A stretch of DNA of 64,000 bases from NCBI GenBank assembly GCA_021927905.1, contig BLLK01000051.1, forward strand, positions 1 to 64,000, read 5' to 3'. Origin of the DNA: Chaetoceros tenuissimus (taxonomy: Eukaryota; Bacillariophyta; Thalassiosirophyceae; Chaetocerotales; Chaetocerotaceae). Made by a program: the position numbers and the translations under genes. A model generated the notes under the pieces. It was not told the DNA's origin. It did not search any database and was given only the letters and a program-made list of their open reading frames with translations. Shown piece after piece: positions 41,901 to 51,998 of this stretch; the stretch's first letter is position 1; every line of letters starts with the position of its first letter.

Positions 41901-43023
41901 TCCTTGTACTACTGAGTAGATTGATGAAGGACTGGGGTCGTTACAAACAATCTCTCGAGTACGACACTATGTTGTATGAACTCTCGATAAAAAAGTATGG
42001 CGAAGGAGATGAGAGAGTGGCAGATGCAGCAAGGCAATTGGCAAGAACTCATTATCTAAGTGGTAGATACAAGATTGCAATTGGCTTTTATTCCCAAAGT
42101 TTGACCATTCGCAAAGTTTTGTTTGGAGATGAACATCCTCAAACAGCAATTGCTTTGAATTGTGTTGGGATGGCCAACAAAGTCCTTGGAAAGTTTGAGG
42201 AAGGTATTCAATTTTGCAAACAAGCATATGAAGTAAAACTTGCGTTATATGGAAAGGTACACAGTGACACAGCAGTGACTATCGATAACTTAGCTTCGCT
42301 TTATCATCTTGATGGGCAGTATGAGAAAGCAATGGTAAGTGCTGAGCCTCTACAATTTTTGCATTTTTCTACGAAAGACTGATGCGCGCCTCATCAAATG
42401 AAACGTAGGAATTGTACAAGGAGGCATGGGAAATCAAGAAGAAGACGTTGGGTGAAACCCATGCCGATACAATCATGATGTATGGTCAAATTGGAAGACT
42501 CTACCATGATATGGGCGATCTCGAGCAAGCTCGCCCTCTACTATTGGAAAACTTGAGAAGTCGACTTAATATTCTAGATCCTGATCATCCACAGATTGCT
42601 GTAGCAAAGAATCCTCTAGCAGCCCTACTTTTAGATTTCAAGGAGTACGAAGAAGCCAAGAAATTATCAGAAGAAGCCCTTGTATTGAGAATTGAATTAT
42701 TATCCGAAGAACACCCATACATAGCATTTTCTTATGATACATTAGCCCTTGCAGAACTAGGTCTTGGTAACATGAGTGCTGCCGAATATGCAGCAAAAGA
42801 GTCATTGCGAAGGCGACAAAAGTTCCTAGGCGAAAAACATTTCCGCTGTGCAGTTGCTCACATGACCATGGCAAAGGTCCGCTCGGCTCAAAATAGAAAA
42901 CGAGAAGCCATTGACGAAGCACAAAAGGCCCACGATGTTAGTAAGGCAGCATTACGGGAAGGACATCCTGCTCTAGAGAAATCTCTCGCTTTCCTACAAA
43001 ATTTGAAGGAAGGCAAACATTAA
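38922..43023 (+). CDS. NPHP3-like protein: DUF4062, NACHT-type ATPase, TPR; three exons, 1312 aa
   Basis: Exons 38922-41776, 41866-42334 and 42409-43023 join in frame through GT-AG introns of 89 and 74 bp. I start at the ATG at 38922 because it gives MGCIQSKP, an N-myristoylation site (Gly2, Ser6) with a palmitoylatable Cys3; nephrocystin-3 is likewise myristoylated. Residues about 105-210 form a DUF4062 domain (RIFLSSTFNDYAEERNFI ... EMRWGISD ... LLGNRYGY). A P-loop NTPase follows (GESGRGKTS at about 444-452, Walker B ICIVLDSLDQLDD near 538). The C-terminal 400 residues are tetratricopeptide repeats of the kinesin-light-chain type (HPQTAIALNCVGM, HSDTAVTIDNLASLYH, HPYIAFSYDTLALAELG). NPHP3 works at the ciliary inversin compartment; in a diatom, a role in sperm flagella or as a membrane-tethered STAND-type switch is inference. 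Confidence 0.85.
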
Positions 43024-43178
43024 ACGAAAACCCCACGCGAATGAATGTATATTACATGTATCCAATAAAGAAGAGAAATTTTTCATTGAACTCCACACTG
43101 CACATAGAAATTACATAATCTCTATGCTTGTATATAGAATAAAATTTATAGAATGTTTACACTAACATGTTTTTATAT

Positions 43179-44639
43179 TTATCCCTCAGTAGTAGTACCC
43201 ACTCCCGACAAGCCATAATCAATATAATCTGCCCTTTCACAAGCCTTGTATTCATCCACCAGTGACTGAACAGTCTCCCTAGAATCATCAAATTCCTCAA
43301 ACCCATCAGCAAACATTGGTTCTTTTCTATAATTATCCAAAAAGGCATTTCTTCTCTTGATTTTATCATATTGCTTCAACAATCTCTCAAAAAGCTGTGC
43401 CATGGATGTATGATTTGCCAAAGTAAACCCAGTAACTTTGTGTTTATTCTCTACAAAAGGAGACGACCTTGCCAATGCCACTTGAATACTCGCTGGACCC
43501 CATGGAATAAAATTAATCAATTGCCGTTCACGTATTCTCTGTAGTGCCTTGTGTATTTGTGTTGGATCAATATCATTCCCTTGAATAATATTGAGAATGG
43601 ATATGTAACATCCAGACCCTGGTCGAGTATTGGCACTCACCATGATGTTCTTTGGCTGAGTCAAGCGCCTCATTACATCCAAGACTGTAGTTTTACGAAT
43701 AGAAGCTTGATTTTCAGCATTGGGAATGACAAGTGGTGTATATCCCGTCATGAGAAAGTGACATCTCGGAGTCGGAATCAAAGATGCCAAAAGCCCAATC
43801 AAATCATTATTCATATATCCTGGATATCTCAGAGTCGTAGTCGAAGCCGCCATGATTGTCGCCACTAAACTATTGAGTTGGTCTACAGTTGGATTCTGAA
43901 GTCTCAATCTATCCACTGCAATTCTATTCAAGGCAGTATTATCCAAGACGACAACAGCATCTGCATTCAAAGTCAACCTCTTTAATGACAAAATAGAATT
44001 ATAAGGCTGTACAACAACGTCACTCTGAGCATTGTCCCAATTCGGAAAGACAGAATAGGTCTGAACTAATTTCTTTGGAAAGTAATCATTCAAAGCTTCC
44101 AGTAAATAACTACCCATACCAGATCCTGTTCCTCCTGCAATGGAATGACAAAGAGTAAACCCTTCGAGTGAATCTGAATTATCCGCTTCACGATCAATCA
44201 TATCTAAAACTTGTTCATGATGCTGTTCACCCTGTCGATATCCCGATGCCCAGTTATTCCCCGCTCCGCCGCCATCAGCAGCTACAAATGAATTTTCAGG
44301 ATTGAAAAGCTGTCCATAAGTGCCCGTTGTCAATTTATGCACAACACGTGGTTCAAGGTCTACCAAAAGTGCACGTGGCATGTAATGTTCATCATCTGAT
44401 TGATAGAAAAATACATCTTTGCGATCATCGACTTTTTGATTTGTACTGTAGAGATTTTGATACGATGATGTAGGATCGACAGGAATATGGGATGGGAGAC
44501 CGGATGCCGTGACTGTGGGGTCGTCTCGGAGTTTACCGGTTGGTTCAATTCCATGTTCGAGACATAATTGTCTCCAGAATTCTCCTCCTATTTGATTCCC
44601 GCATTGGCCGACTTGTAATGTAATGATTTCTCTCGGCAT
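43179..44639 (-). CDS. TUBG: Gamma-tubulin, 486 aa
   Basis: Nucleates microtubules as part of the gamma-tubulin complex at the microtubule centre. The N-terminus [18 protein letters not shown] is diagnostic for gamma-tubulin, with [10 protein letters not shown] in place of the beta-tubulin GAGNNWAKGH and the GTP loop [10 protein letters not shown]. The length is slightly above the usual 450-470, owing to insertions near residues 35-75 ([23 protein letters not shown]) and an extended acidic C-terminus. It is intronless. It converges with the NPHP3-like gene (155 bp between stops). Identification is firm; the nucleotide-binding residues appear intact. Confidence 0.95.
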   Translation of the reverse strand: MPREIITLQVGQCGNQIGGEFWRQLCLEHGIEPTGKLRDDPTVTASGLPSHIPVDPTSSYQNLYSTNQKVDDRKDVFFYQSDDEHYMPRALLVDLEPRVVHKLTTGTYGQLFNPENSFVAADGGGAGNNWASGYRQGEQHHEQVLDMIDREADNSDSLEGFTLCHSIAGGTGSGMGSYLLEALNDYFPKKLVQTYSVFPNWDNAQSDVVVQPYNSILSLKRLTLNADAVVVLDNTALNRIAVDRLRLQNPTVDQLNSLVATIMAASTTTLRYPGYMNNDLIGLLASLIPTPRCHFLMTGYTPLVIPNAENQASIRKTTVLDVMRRLTQPKNIMVSANTRPGSGCYISILNIIQGNDIDPTQIHKALQRIRERQLINFIPWGPASIQVALARSSPFVENKHKVTGFTLANHTSMAQLFERLLKQYDKIKRRNAFLDNYRKEPMFADGFEEFDDSRETVQSLVDEYKACERADYIDYGLSGVGTTTEG

Positions 44640-45024
44640 TGTTTGGTATTTGTTGTGTGTAAAGGGTTAGAGACGCTTTTGATTTGGTACTTTTGGTATG
44701 TTTATGTTGTTATGGTGAAGATGTGCAAAAATGAAGTGCTGTTTGGTATTGTTTGCTTCATGTATTGATACTGTCCCCCTTTTTGAATTTTGACAGAGGC
44801 ATTATGGGACTAAATAGGCTGTTTCAAGGAGGATGAAGCATTGGATTTCGATAACATCATTTTGTAGCATGTTATTGATACAAATTAAGCACCAGTTTGT
44901 AAGAGACTTGCATAATCATGATATTATTATAATTATTAATAATGACTTGAAGTTCTTGAACTATTCCGTTAGAAATAGAACTATAGTAAATGAAAATTTT
45001 CATTTGGAGGCTATTCCAATGACG
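44640..45024. other. Intergenic, nothing recognised
   Basis: 385 bp between the gamma-tubulin start and the 3' end of the first glutamate-receptor gene. No element seen. Confidence 0.5.
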
Positions 45025-46893
45025 CTATTTAAATACTGCATTTGTATCATACGAAAAGTCATCATCCTTGAATGTCTCATTATCTTCTTCTACTTCTCCG
45101 CCTAAATCATATTGGATTTGACCTGGTGTAGAGTGAATAGAAGACGCAGCGGTGTTGAACGTCTCTTGGGCAAAGTAGACTTTCCTATTGGGATCGTTTC
45201 CAGGGGATTGGCCTTGTTGTTGTTGTTTCATGAGCATCAACATTTCTGACATTGTTTTTGTCGAGTCTTCTACTTTACCTTCAATTCCATCCACTTTGTT
45301 TCGAAGTGATGACATTTCGGTATGAATATCCCCATCTTCAAGAGTGACACCATGAGTATGGTTTGTGGAACGTTTTAAAAACTGTGAATGTCTCAAGATA
45401 TCATCCTGACTAGTGATGCCTTTCAACTTGTTTCTTCGACGGAGTTGACGCTCAAGAACGTATACCAAAAGGGCAAGCACCAAGAGACCACCATGAACCA
45501 AAAATATACCTCCGAGGTTCGTAAGGTTCATTGTATCCGAAGATGCTTCCGGAGAAACAATGGTTTCGTCAAAACAAGTTTCATCAATAATATCATGCTT
45601 TTCACGATATAGATCAGACCATAGTTCATTGATGAATCCTTCATCGTGAAGATCTTTCATGTGGACATTCACCATATCTCTCACAAGACTCGTGCATAAA
45701 GTTCCTGCGTCCGATTTTACTGCCATACCAATATCATAATTCTTGAAGTTGCGTCCAACTCGAATCAAAGTACAGTCACCATTTATTTCATTTGAACCTC
45801 TAATCAATTCATAGTTGGAGAGAGGCAATACTGCATAGTTGCAATCACCGTCTCTGACTCCAGTCAATACTTCTTGATCACTATTTTTCCTCACAACACT
45901 TGCACCTGGGTATTCACGGAGAATCTCAGTTTCTACAGCAGTTCCTCCCCATACGCAAATAGATTGACGGTTTTGTACTACATCATTCAAAGAATTGATT
46001 GCCAACTTTTCAGATGCCCGTTCAACTACGAGAAAACTTGCGAGATTTGCTGTGTATGCAGAGAGTAAAAGCATTGCAAAGAAAGACATTGATAACGATA
46101 CCATTTGACCTGCATGTGTATTTGGAATGATATCCAAATGTCCACAAACCACCAAGAAAGCTTGGTGCAAATAGCTCAAAATTGTAGAAACAAAACTTCC
46201 TTCAAATGGGATAAAAATACCTTCCTTTCGGCGCGACTTGCCTTCCACAAATGCTGAGATTAAAGCGGAAACGATTAGTGTCGCGATAATCGCTACCCAA
46301 ACTGTCCACGTAAAAGGTGTGGCCCAACTAAATGCTTTGAATTCATCTTTCACAGAATCATCGTCTTTGGTTGTAACAATAATGAGACTCCCGTCCATCC
46401 ATCCCTTTGGAAACGAAACACCCCGAGAAGTGCGGGCTCGAGTATCGAACCACCAGTTTGCACTAATATCATAAGAATCAACAGACCAAAGAAGTAGGTC
46501 AGTCCAATCCTTATCTTCTGTCAATGCATTATAATCTTCCCATACAAATGTATCCCTCCACGAAAACTTTCCACGTAATGCAATCTCATCGAGAAGTTGG
46601 ACCAATAAGCCTGGGTTTTCTAGGTTAATGGATCCATCTTCGTTACGAAAGACGTAGTCAGGATCGTATGTAAGAGAAACATGGAGGTCTCTGCCTTCAA
46701 AGGCAGTACGGAGCTCTACTTCTCCATTATGAAACTGAGATTGAATATCACAAAAGTTTTGACGAAAGGATGTGTCTGTTGAGAACAGTGGTACTGTGAG
46801 ATTTGCGTTTGGAAACAGACCTGTTGAATTGGTATCATCAGCATTCACTGAAAAGAGCAAAAGTAAACTGAATAGAAGCAGATTGGTAAGCAT
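45025..46893 (-). CDS. Ionotropic glutamate receptor-like channel, copy 1, 622 aa
   Basis: A ligand-gated channel subunit without the large amino-terminal domain of animal and plant receptors. Signal peptide 1-18; S1 half of the ligand-binding domain about 45-190; M1 about 194-217 (FTWTVWVAIIATLIVSALISAFVEG); re-entrant pore about 233-258 (YLHQAFLVVCGHLDIIPNT); M3 about 262-290 with the family signature SAYTANLASFLVV (SYTANLAAF in animals); S2 about 295-440; final span about 465-490. The C-terminal tail carries a coiled coil (SLRNKVDGIEGKVEDS) and ends DDDFSYDTNAVFK. The pore lacks GYG, so potassium selectivity as in GluR0 is not expected. The ligand is unknown. It is transcribed away from copy 2. 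Confidence 0.9.
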   Translation of the reverse strand: MLTNLLLFSLLLLFSVNADDTNSTGLFPNANLTVPLFSTDTSFRQNFCDIQSQFHNGEVELRTAFEGRDLHVSLTYDPDYVFRNEDGSINLENPGLLVQLLDEIALRGKFSWRDTFVWEDYNALTEDKDWTDLLLWSVDSYDISANWWFDTRARTSRGVSFPKGWMDGSLIIVTTKDDDSVKDEFKAFSWATPFTWTVWVAIIATLIVSALISAFVEGKSRRKEGIFIPFEGSFVSTILSYLHQAFLVVCGHLDIIPNTHAGQMVSLSMSFFAMLLLSAYTANLASFLVVERASEKLAINSLNDVVQNRQSICVWGGTAVETEILREYPGASVVRKNSDQEVLTGVRDGDCNYAVLPLSNYELIRGSNEINGDCTLIRVGRNFKNYDIGMAVKSDAGTLCTSLVRDMVNVHMKDLHDEGFINELWSDLYREKHDIIDETCFDETIVSPEASSDTMNLTNLGGIFLVHGGLLVLALLVYVLERQLRRRNKLKGITSQDDILRHSQFLKRSTNHTHGVTLEDGDIHTEMSSLRNKVDGIEGKVEDSTKTMSEMLMLMKQQQQGQSPGNDPNRKVYFAQETFNTAASSIHSTPGQIQYDLGGEVEEDNETFKDDDFSYDTNAVFK

Positions 46894-47754
46894 TTTGAAC
46901 TTTCTTCGGCTCGTAGTTAGTTGCTTGGGTATTTGTTTATAATAGGTTCGCTCTTTTCACGTCTTCTTTTCTGTCGTCTATTCAGTTTTGCTGAACAGGC
47001 AAGCACTTAGTTATTTTATGCTATGTAGACTGGCTGAATATTTCAAATGGAGAAACCCAATGGCAGTGTACAGATTTCAGTTTTCCAAAAGTGTTGGGTC
47101 TATTCCTTATTGCGATAGTGCGATAGTATGCTAAACACAGGTGCATATTGCAAGATGGATGCAAGAGTGCATGAGCGATAACAACGTGCGACTTCCAACT
47201 TGCAAACCTAGCTAGGCTTCTCCTTCCACTTAGGAAAAACTTTTTCTCCGAAGACTTGAAAAAGGAATATTTTCTTCATGTAAGTACTGTAATACCAGTT
47301 CTATTTTTGCGCGAAGAAAAAAATGATGCCAAAATGTCTGCAAAGATAACGCGGGGAACATTTCAAATTTTGACACGATCTTTTTCCTCATAGAAATAAG
47401 TAGGTACGACTCATGTGTGTTTTTGCACTGCATTCAGTTTTGTGTGATGTTTTGATGGACAAACCCATTAAGTAATTTTACAAACTTTCAAGACAAATTC
47501 TAGATGTTTCTGATAAATCCTATTCCTTGTCTTCGAGTATAGAACAAACACGTACCCAGATTTCTCTTCTTTTGCTTTCAGGAGTACATTTCAGTAGCCT
47601 GAATCATAAGTACGTGCAATTAATAGCATCACAAATTAGGGAGATATATACACCGAGAAGGACAAAGCGCACCTTGACCTAGCTATTCCTTCCAAGGAAT
47701 AGACAAACTTACACTGAAACTGAAACAAAACTTCGAAACACTTCCAAAAGTAGG
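46894..47754. promoter_or_regulatory. Divergent promoter region of glutamate-receptor copies 1 and 2
   Basis: 861 bp separate the two start codons, so both promoters lie here. No conserved box is obvious by eye and no further gene is supported. Confidence 0.45.
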
Positions 47755-49623
47755 ATGAATAGACTTTACAACGCTTTGATACGTTTCATATTACCGCATT
47801 TTATGTTTGTCACAATTAACGCCAACGACAGTCTTACATCTGGAGTCTTTCCAAACGCAAATCTTACAGTACCATGGTTTACCGATGGTGTATCTTTCCG
47901 TCAAAACTTTTGCGATGTTCAATCCCAATTTCATAATGGAGATGTAGAGCTCCGTACTGCCTTCGAAGGCAGAAACCTACACGTTGCTCTCGGACCTGAG
48001 CCTGACTACGTCTTTCTTAATGATGACGGATCCATCAACCAAGACAATCCTGGATTGATGGTCAAACTCTTGGACGAGATTGCATTGCGAGGAAAGTTTA
48101 CATGGAGAGATACATTTGTATGGGAAGACTATAACGCAATGGCAGTTGCTGAAAAGGATTGGACAGACTTTGTTTTCTGGTCAGTTAGTAACTATGACAT
48201 GAGTGCAAACTGGTGGTTTGACAGTCGAGCCAGAACTTCAATGGGTATTTCCTTTCCAAAAGGTTGGATGGACGGGAGTCTTATAATTGTTACAACAAAA
48301 GATGATGATTCTGTGAAAGATGCCTTTCAGCCCTTCAGTTGGGCCACTCCCTTTACTGGGACAGTATGGCTTGCAATTGTGGTAACGCTTGGAATATCTG
48401 CACTTGTATCTGCATTGGTAGAAGGAAATTCACGCCAGAAAACAGTTGTCCGCATTCCATTCAAAGAAAGCTTAATTTCTACAATCTTTAGTTATCTGCA
48501 TCAGGCATTCTTGGTAGTCTGTGGGCATTTGGATATAGTTCCAAATACGCATGCAGGACAACTTGTTTCTTTTTCCATATCATTTTTTGCCATGCTTTTG
48601 CTCTCTGCATATACAGCAAACCTTGCAAGTTTTCTAGTAGTTGAAAGAGCATCTGCCAAGTTAGCTATTAGTTCAATAAAAGATGTAGTTGCGAACCGTC
48701 AAACAATTTGTGTGTGGAAAGGAACAGCTGCAGAAAGCGAACTCCGTCTACATCCGGATGCAATGCTGGTGGGGATAGCTGGCGATGAAGCAGAAGTGTT
48801 AAAAGCGTTGAGAGATGGGGATTGTGAGTATGCAGTTGTATCTCTTTCGAATTATGAACTCTACATAGGCAAGGAAGAGATAAACAGTGATTGTAACTTG
48901 GTTCGAGTTGGACGTGACTTTAGAAGTAATCAGAACGGTTTTGCTGTCAAAACAGACGCGGGGACTTTATGTACAAGTCTCGTTCGAGAAATGTTAAATG
49001 TTCATTTGAAAGACCTCCACGAAGAAGGCTACATCAAAGAACTATGGTCTGATTTGTACAGCACACAGCATGATATCCGCGATCAGACTTGTCTTGACAA
49101 ATCACCTGAGGTAAATTCGGATACAATGAATCTTACAAATGTTGGTGGTATTTTTTTGATACATGGTGGGCTCTTGATGCTTGCTATTATAGTATATTTG
49201 ATCGAACGTCAAATTCGAAAGAAAAATAATGGGAAAGACTTTACGCGCACAAATGATAAACGATTTCAAAATTCTTTGGAGCATCCTAACTTTCTTGGTG
49301 ATGATGTCATATGTACCGAAGTGACCATGCAATCAAATAAAATCGATGTAATAGAGAACAAAGTGGAGGATTTGTCACAAACAATGGCAGAAATGTTGAT
49401 ACTCATGAAAAAATTACAACAAGGACAAGTTCAGCTGCTGGCGAACTCAGACGATCCCAATACCAAAAAGAGAGTCCACCTACCTCAAGAGACTTTCAAC
49501 ACTGCTATATCATCCATTCGCTCTGTGCCTGGCGGAGTACAATATGATTTAGGCAAAGATTATGATGATGAATCATTTAGGGACGACGACTTTTCTTATG
49601 ATACAAAGGCAGTGTTTCGTTGA
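47755..49623 (+). CDS. Ionotropic glutamate receptor-like channel, copy 2, 622 aa
   Basis: Intact paralogue of copy 1 with the same length and order: signal peptide, S1 (FRQNFCDVQSQFHNGDVELRT), M1, pore (YLHQAFLVVCGHLDIVPNTHAG), M3 with SAYTANLASFLVV, S2, last span (GGIFLIHGGLLMLAIIVYLI), coiled coil (IDVIENKVEDLSQTMAEMLILM) and the C-terminal motif DDDFSYDTKAVFR. Cysteines of the ligand-binding core (FCDV, DCEYAV, SDCNLVR, GTLCTSLV) are shared with copy 1. Calcium- or cation-conducting activity at a membrane of the secretory route is inferred from the family. Confidence 0.9.
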   Translation: MNRLYNALIRFILPHFMFVTINANDSLTSGVFPNANLTVPWFTDGVSFRQNFCDVQSQFHNGDVELRTAFEGRNLHVALGPEPDYVFLNDDGSINQDNPGLMVKLLDEIALRGKFTWRDTFVWEDYNAMAVAEKDWTDFVFWSVSNYDMSANWWFDSRARTSMGISFPKGWMDGSLIIVTTKDDDSVKDAFQPFSWATPFTGTVWLAIVVTLGISALVSALVEGNSRQKTVVRIPFKESLISTIFSYLHQAFLVVCGHLDIVPNTHAGQLVSFSISFFAMLLLSAYTANLASFLVVERASAKLAISSIKDVVANRQTICVWKGTAAESELRLHPDAMLVGIAGDEAEVLKALRDGDCEYAVVSLSNYELYIGKEEINSDCNLVRVGRDFRSNQNGFAVKTDAGTLCTSLVREMLNVHLKDLHEEGYIKELWSDLYSTQHDIRDQTCLDKSPEVNSDTMNLTNVGGIFLIHGGLLMLAIIVYLIERQIRKKNNGKDFTRTNDKRFQNSLEHPNFLGDDVICTEVTMQSNKIDVIENKVEDLSQTMAEMLILMKKLQQGQVQLLANSDDPNTKKRVHLPQETFNTAISSIRSVPGGVQYDLGKDYDDESFRDDDFSYDTKAVFR

Positions 49624-50090
49624 GATAAAATAAGCGCAGTGTGTATTCGATACATTACTTAGATTGCATTTTATTTCTCATCGAAATAATTGGAATTGAA
49701 ATTATAAGAAATTAGAGGCGATGGGAATCTTAAAATGTCTTGATACGTAGTTTAAATCTTATCTAGTAGGCCAATGACATCAGTCCTGCTGACAACTAGT
49801 CTTGTTCCGCGCACACTTTCCTTCCTTCTTGCGAAGTTGCTTGTTTCACTGGCAATAGGCACACGTCATCGAGAATAGACAGAACCTTGACACCTTATAA
49901 CCACACAACACGTGAAACGTACACATCTCACATCTACCTCATTTTTAATACTCACATCTACCTCATTTTTAATACAAACTAGAAAGCCTTCTTAAAATAG
50001 AGCTGTATTAAAACAGTGCCAATAGGAAGGTATTGATTTCTTGACCTTACTCCTTTCTCGATCAACCGTCTCTAGCTACTCAATTTAAGT
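49624..50090. other. Spacer between receptor copies 2 and 3
   Basis: 467 bp with no gene. It contains a short tandem duplication, CTCACATCTACCTCATTTTTAATA, at about 49926-49973. Confidence 0.55.
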
Positions 50091-51955
50091 ATGGCGCTTC
50101 TAGTTCCATTCCTTTCTACTTTCCTCTATCTCCAGCAATTACTCTTTATTGGTGTGAAGGCTGATGATAGCATCACATCCGGTCTGTTTCCAAATGCAAA
50201 TCTTACAGTACCATTGTTCACTCCAAACACAAACTTTCGTCAAAACTTTTGTGATATCCAATCTCAGTTTCATAATGGAGAAGTAGAAATCCGTACTGCC
50301 TTCGAAGGCAGGAATCTGCACGTGTCTCTCACAGTTGATCCTGATTATGTCTATCGTAATGAAGATGGATCCATCAACCTAGAAAATCCAGGTCTGTTAG
50401 TCAAACTCATGGATGAGATTGCACTGATACATTTGTTTGGGAAGATTATTATCAAAAGCCAGCCGACCAAGATTGGACTGACCTGCTTCTCTGGGCTATA
50501 GATTCCTATGATATGAGTGCAAACTGGTGGTTCGATACCCTAACTCGAATTTCTTTAGGAGCATCTTTCCCGAAGGGGTGGCTTGACGGGAGTCTCATCA
50601 TAGTAACTATAGATGATGATAGGCAAGATGAATTTCAACCATTCAGTTGGGCCAAGCCTTTTACGTGGACAGTTTGGGTAGCGATTATTACCACACTAGT
50701 TGTGTCCGCACTTATATCTGCTCTCGTCGAAGGCAGATCGCGTAGGAATGAGGCGATATTTGCTCCTTTTGAAGGAAGTGTAGTTTCCACTCTACTCAGC
50801 TATTTACATCAAGCTTTCTTGGTGGTCACGGGGCATTTGGACTTGATTCCAAATACCCATGCAGGTCAACTGGTGTCATTGTCCATGTCATTTTTTGCCA
50901 TGCTCTTGTTATCTGCATATACTGCAAACCTCGCAAGTTTTCTTGTAGTCGAACGAACATCTGCTAGACTAGCCGTGAATACAGTGAATGATATAGTACA
51001 AGCCCGTCAATCGATCTGTGTATGGGGAGGAACCCCAGTTGAAGAAGAAATATTAGCATTGTATGAAAATGCCATGTTAGTCACGAAAGTTGGAGATGAT
51101 GGAGTTTTGAAAGGAGTGAGAGATGGTGAATGCAATTTTGGAGTAGTAGCCCTATCTTCCTATGAATTGTTTCAAGGAAAGGAAGAAGTCAATACAGATT
51201 GTAACTTGATCCGTGTTGGACGAAACTTCAAAACATACGAAAACGGTCTCGCCGTCAAAGCTGATGCCGGGACTCTTTGCACAAGCCTTGTGAGAGACAT
51301 GCTAAATGTTCATATGAAAGATCTTTTTGAAGAAGGGTACATTGACGAACTTTGGAAAGATTTGTATCGTGAAAAGCATGATGTTGAAGATCCAACTTGT
51401 TTTGATGAGACTGTAATTTCTGATACAAATTCGGATACATTGAATCTTACCAATGTTATAGGTATATTTATGGTTCATGGTGGTCTTTTATTTCTTGCAC
51501 TCTTGGTATATATACTGGAACGCTACCTTCGAAAGAGGAAGAAATTGAATGGCCGAGACAGTACCAGAGCAGATATTCTTCGACATTCTCAATTCCAACG
51601 ACATTCTCTGAACGCACACACACAATTCACATCTAGCAATTCAATCGAAGGTGATCACGAGTCAACTGAAACAGCGGTTCTTTCAGAGAAAGTAGATGTG
51701 ATTGAGTCTAAAGTTTTGGGGATGGAAAGCAAAATGGAAGATATGGCAACTACACTATCAGAAATTTTGAAGGCTGTAAAACAAGAACAGCCAGTCAACG
51801 TATATGACAGCAGCAACAGAAAGTCATATACAAAACAAGACACCACCGACACTGCTAGATCATCTATTCAATATGATTTGGGTGGAAATGGTGACTATGA
51901 GGAAAGATTTGACGATGACAACTTTTCCTATGATACAAATGCAGTATTTCGTTAG
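50091..51955 (+). pseudogene. Ionotropic glutamate receptor-like channel, copy 3, broken by a 22-bp deletion
   Basis: It has the same plan and about the same length as copies 1 and 2. The reading frame of the signal peptide and S1 (50091 to about 50426) and the frame carrying the rest of S1, the pore (YLHQAFLVVTGHLDLIPNTHAG), SAYTANLASFLVV, S2 and the tail ending DDNFSYDTNAVFR (to 51955) are offset. Against the paralogues, the segment for RGKFSWR between DEIAL and DTFVWED is missing, 22 bp, which shifts the frame. No intron can sit there because nothing extra is present. The rest is free of stops, so the lesion is young, or is an allele or assembly error. A shortened product from the ATG at 50513 would lack most of S1. 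Confidence 0.75.
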
Positions 51956-51998
51956 GTATTTTAAAATTAACGATGAAAGTGTTCAGCAATAGTTAAAA

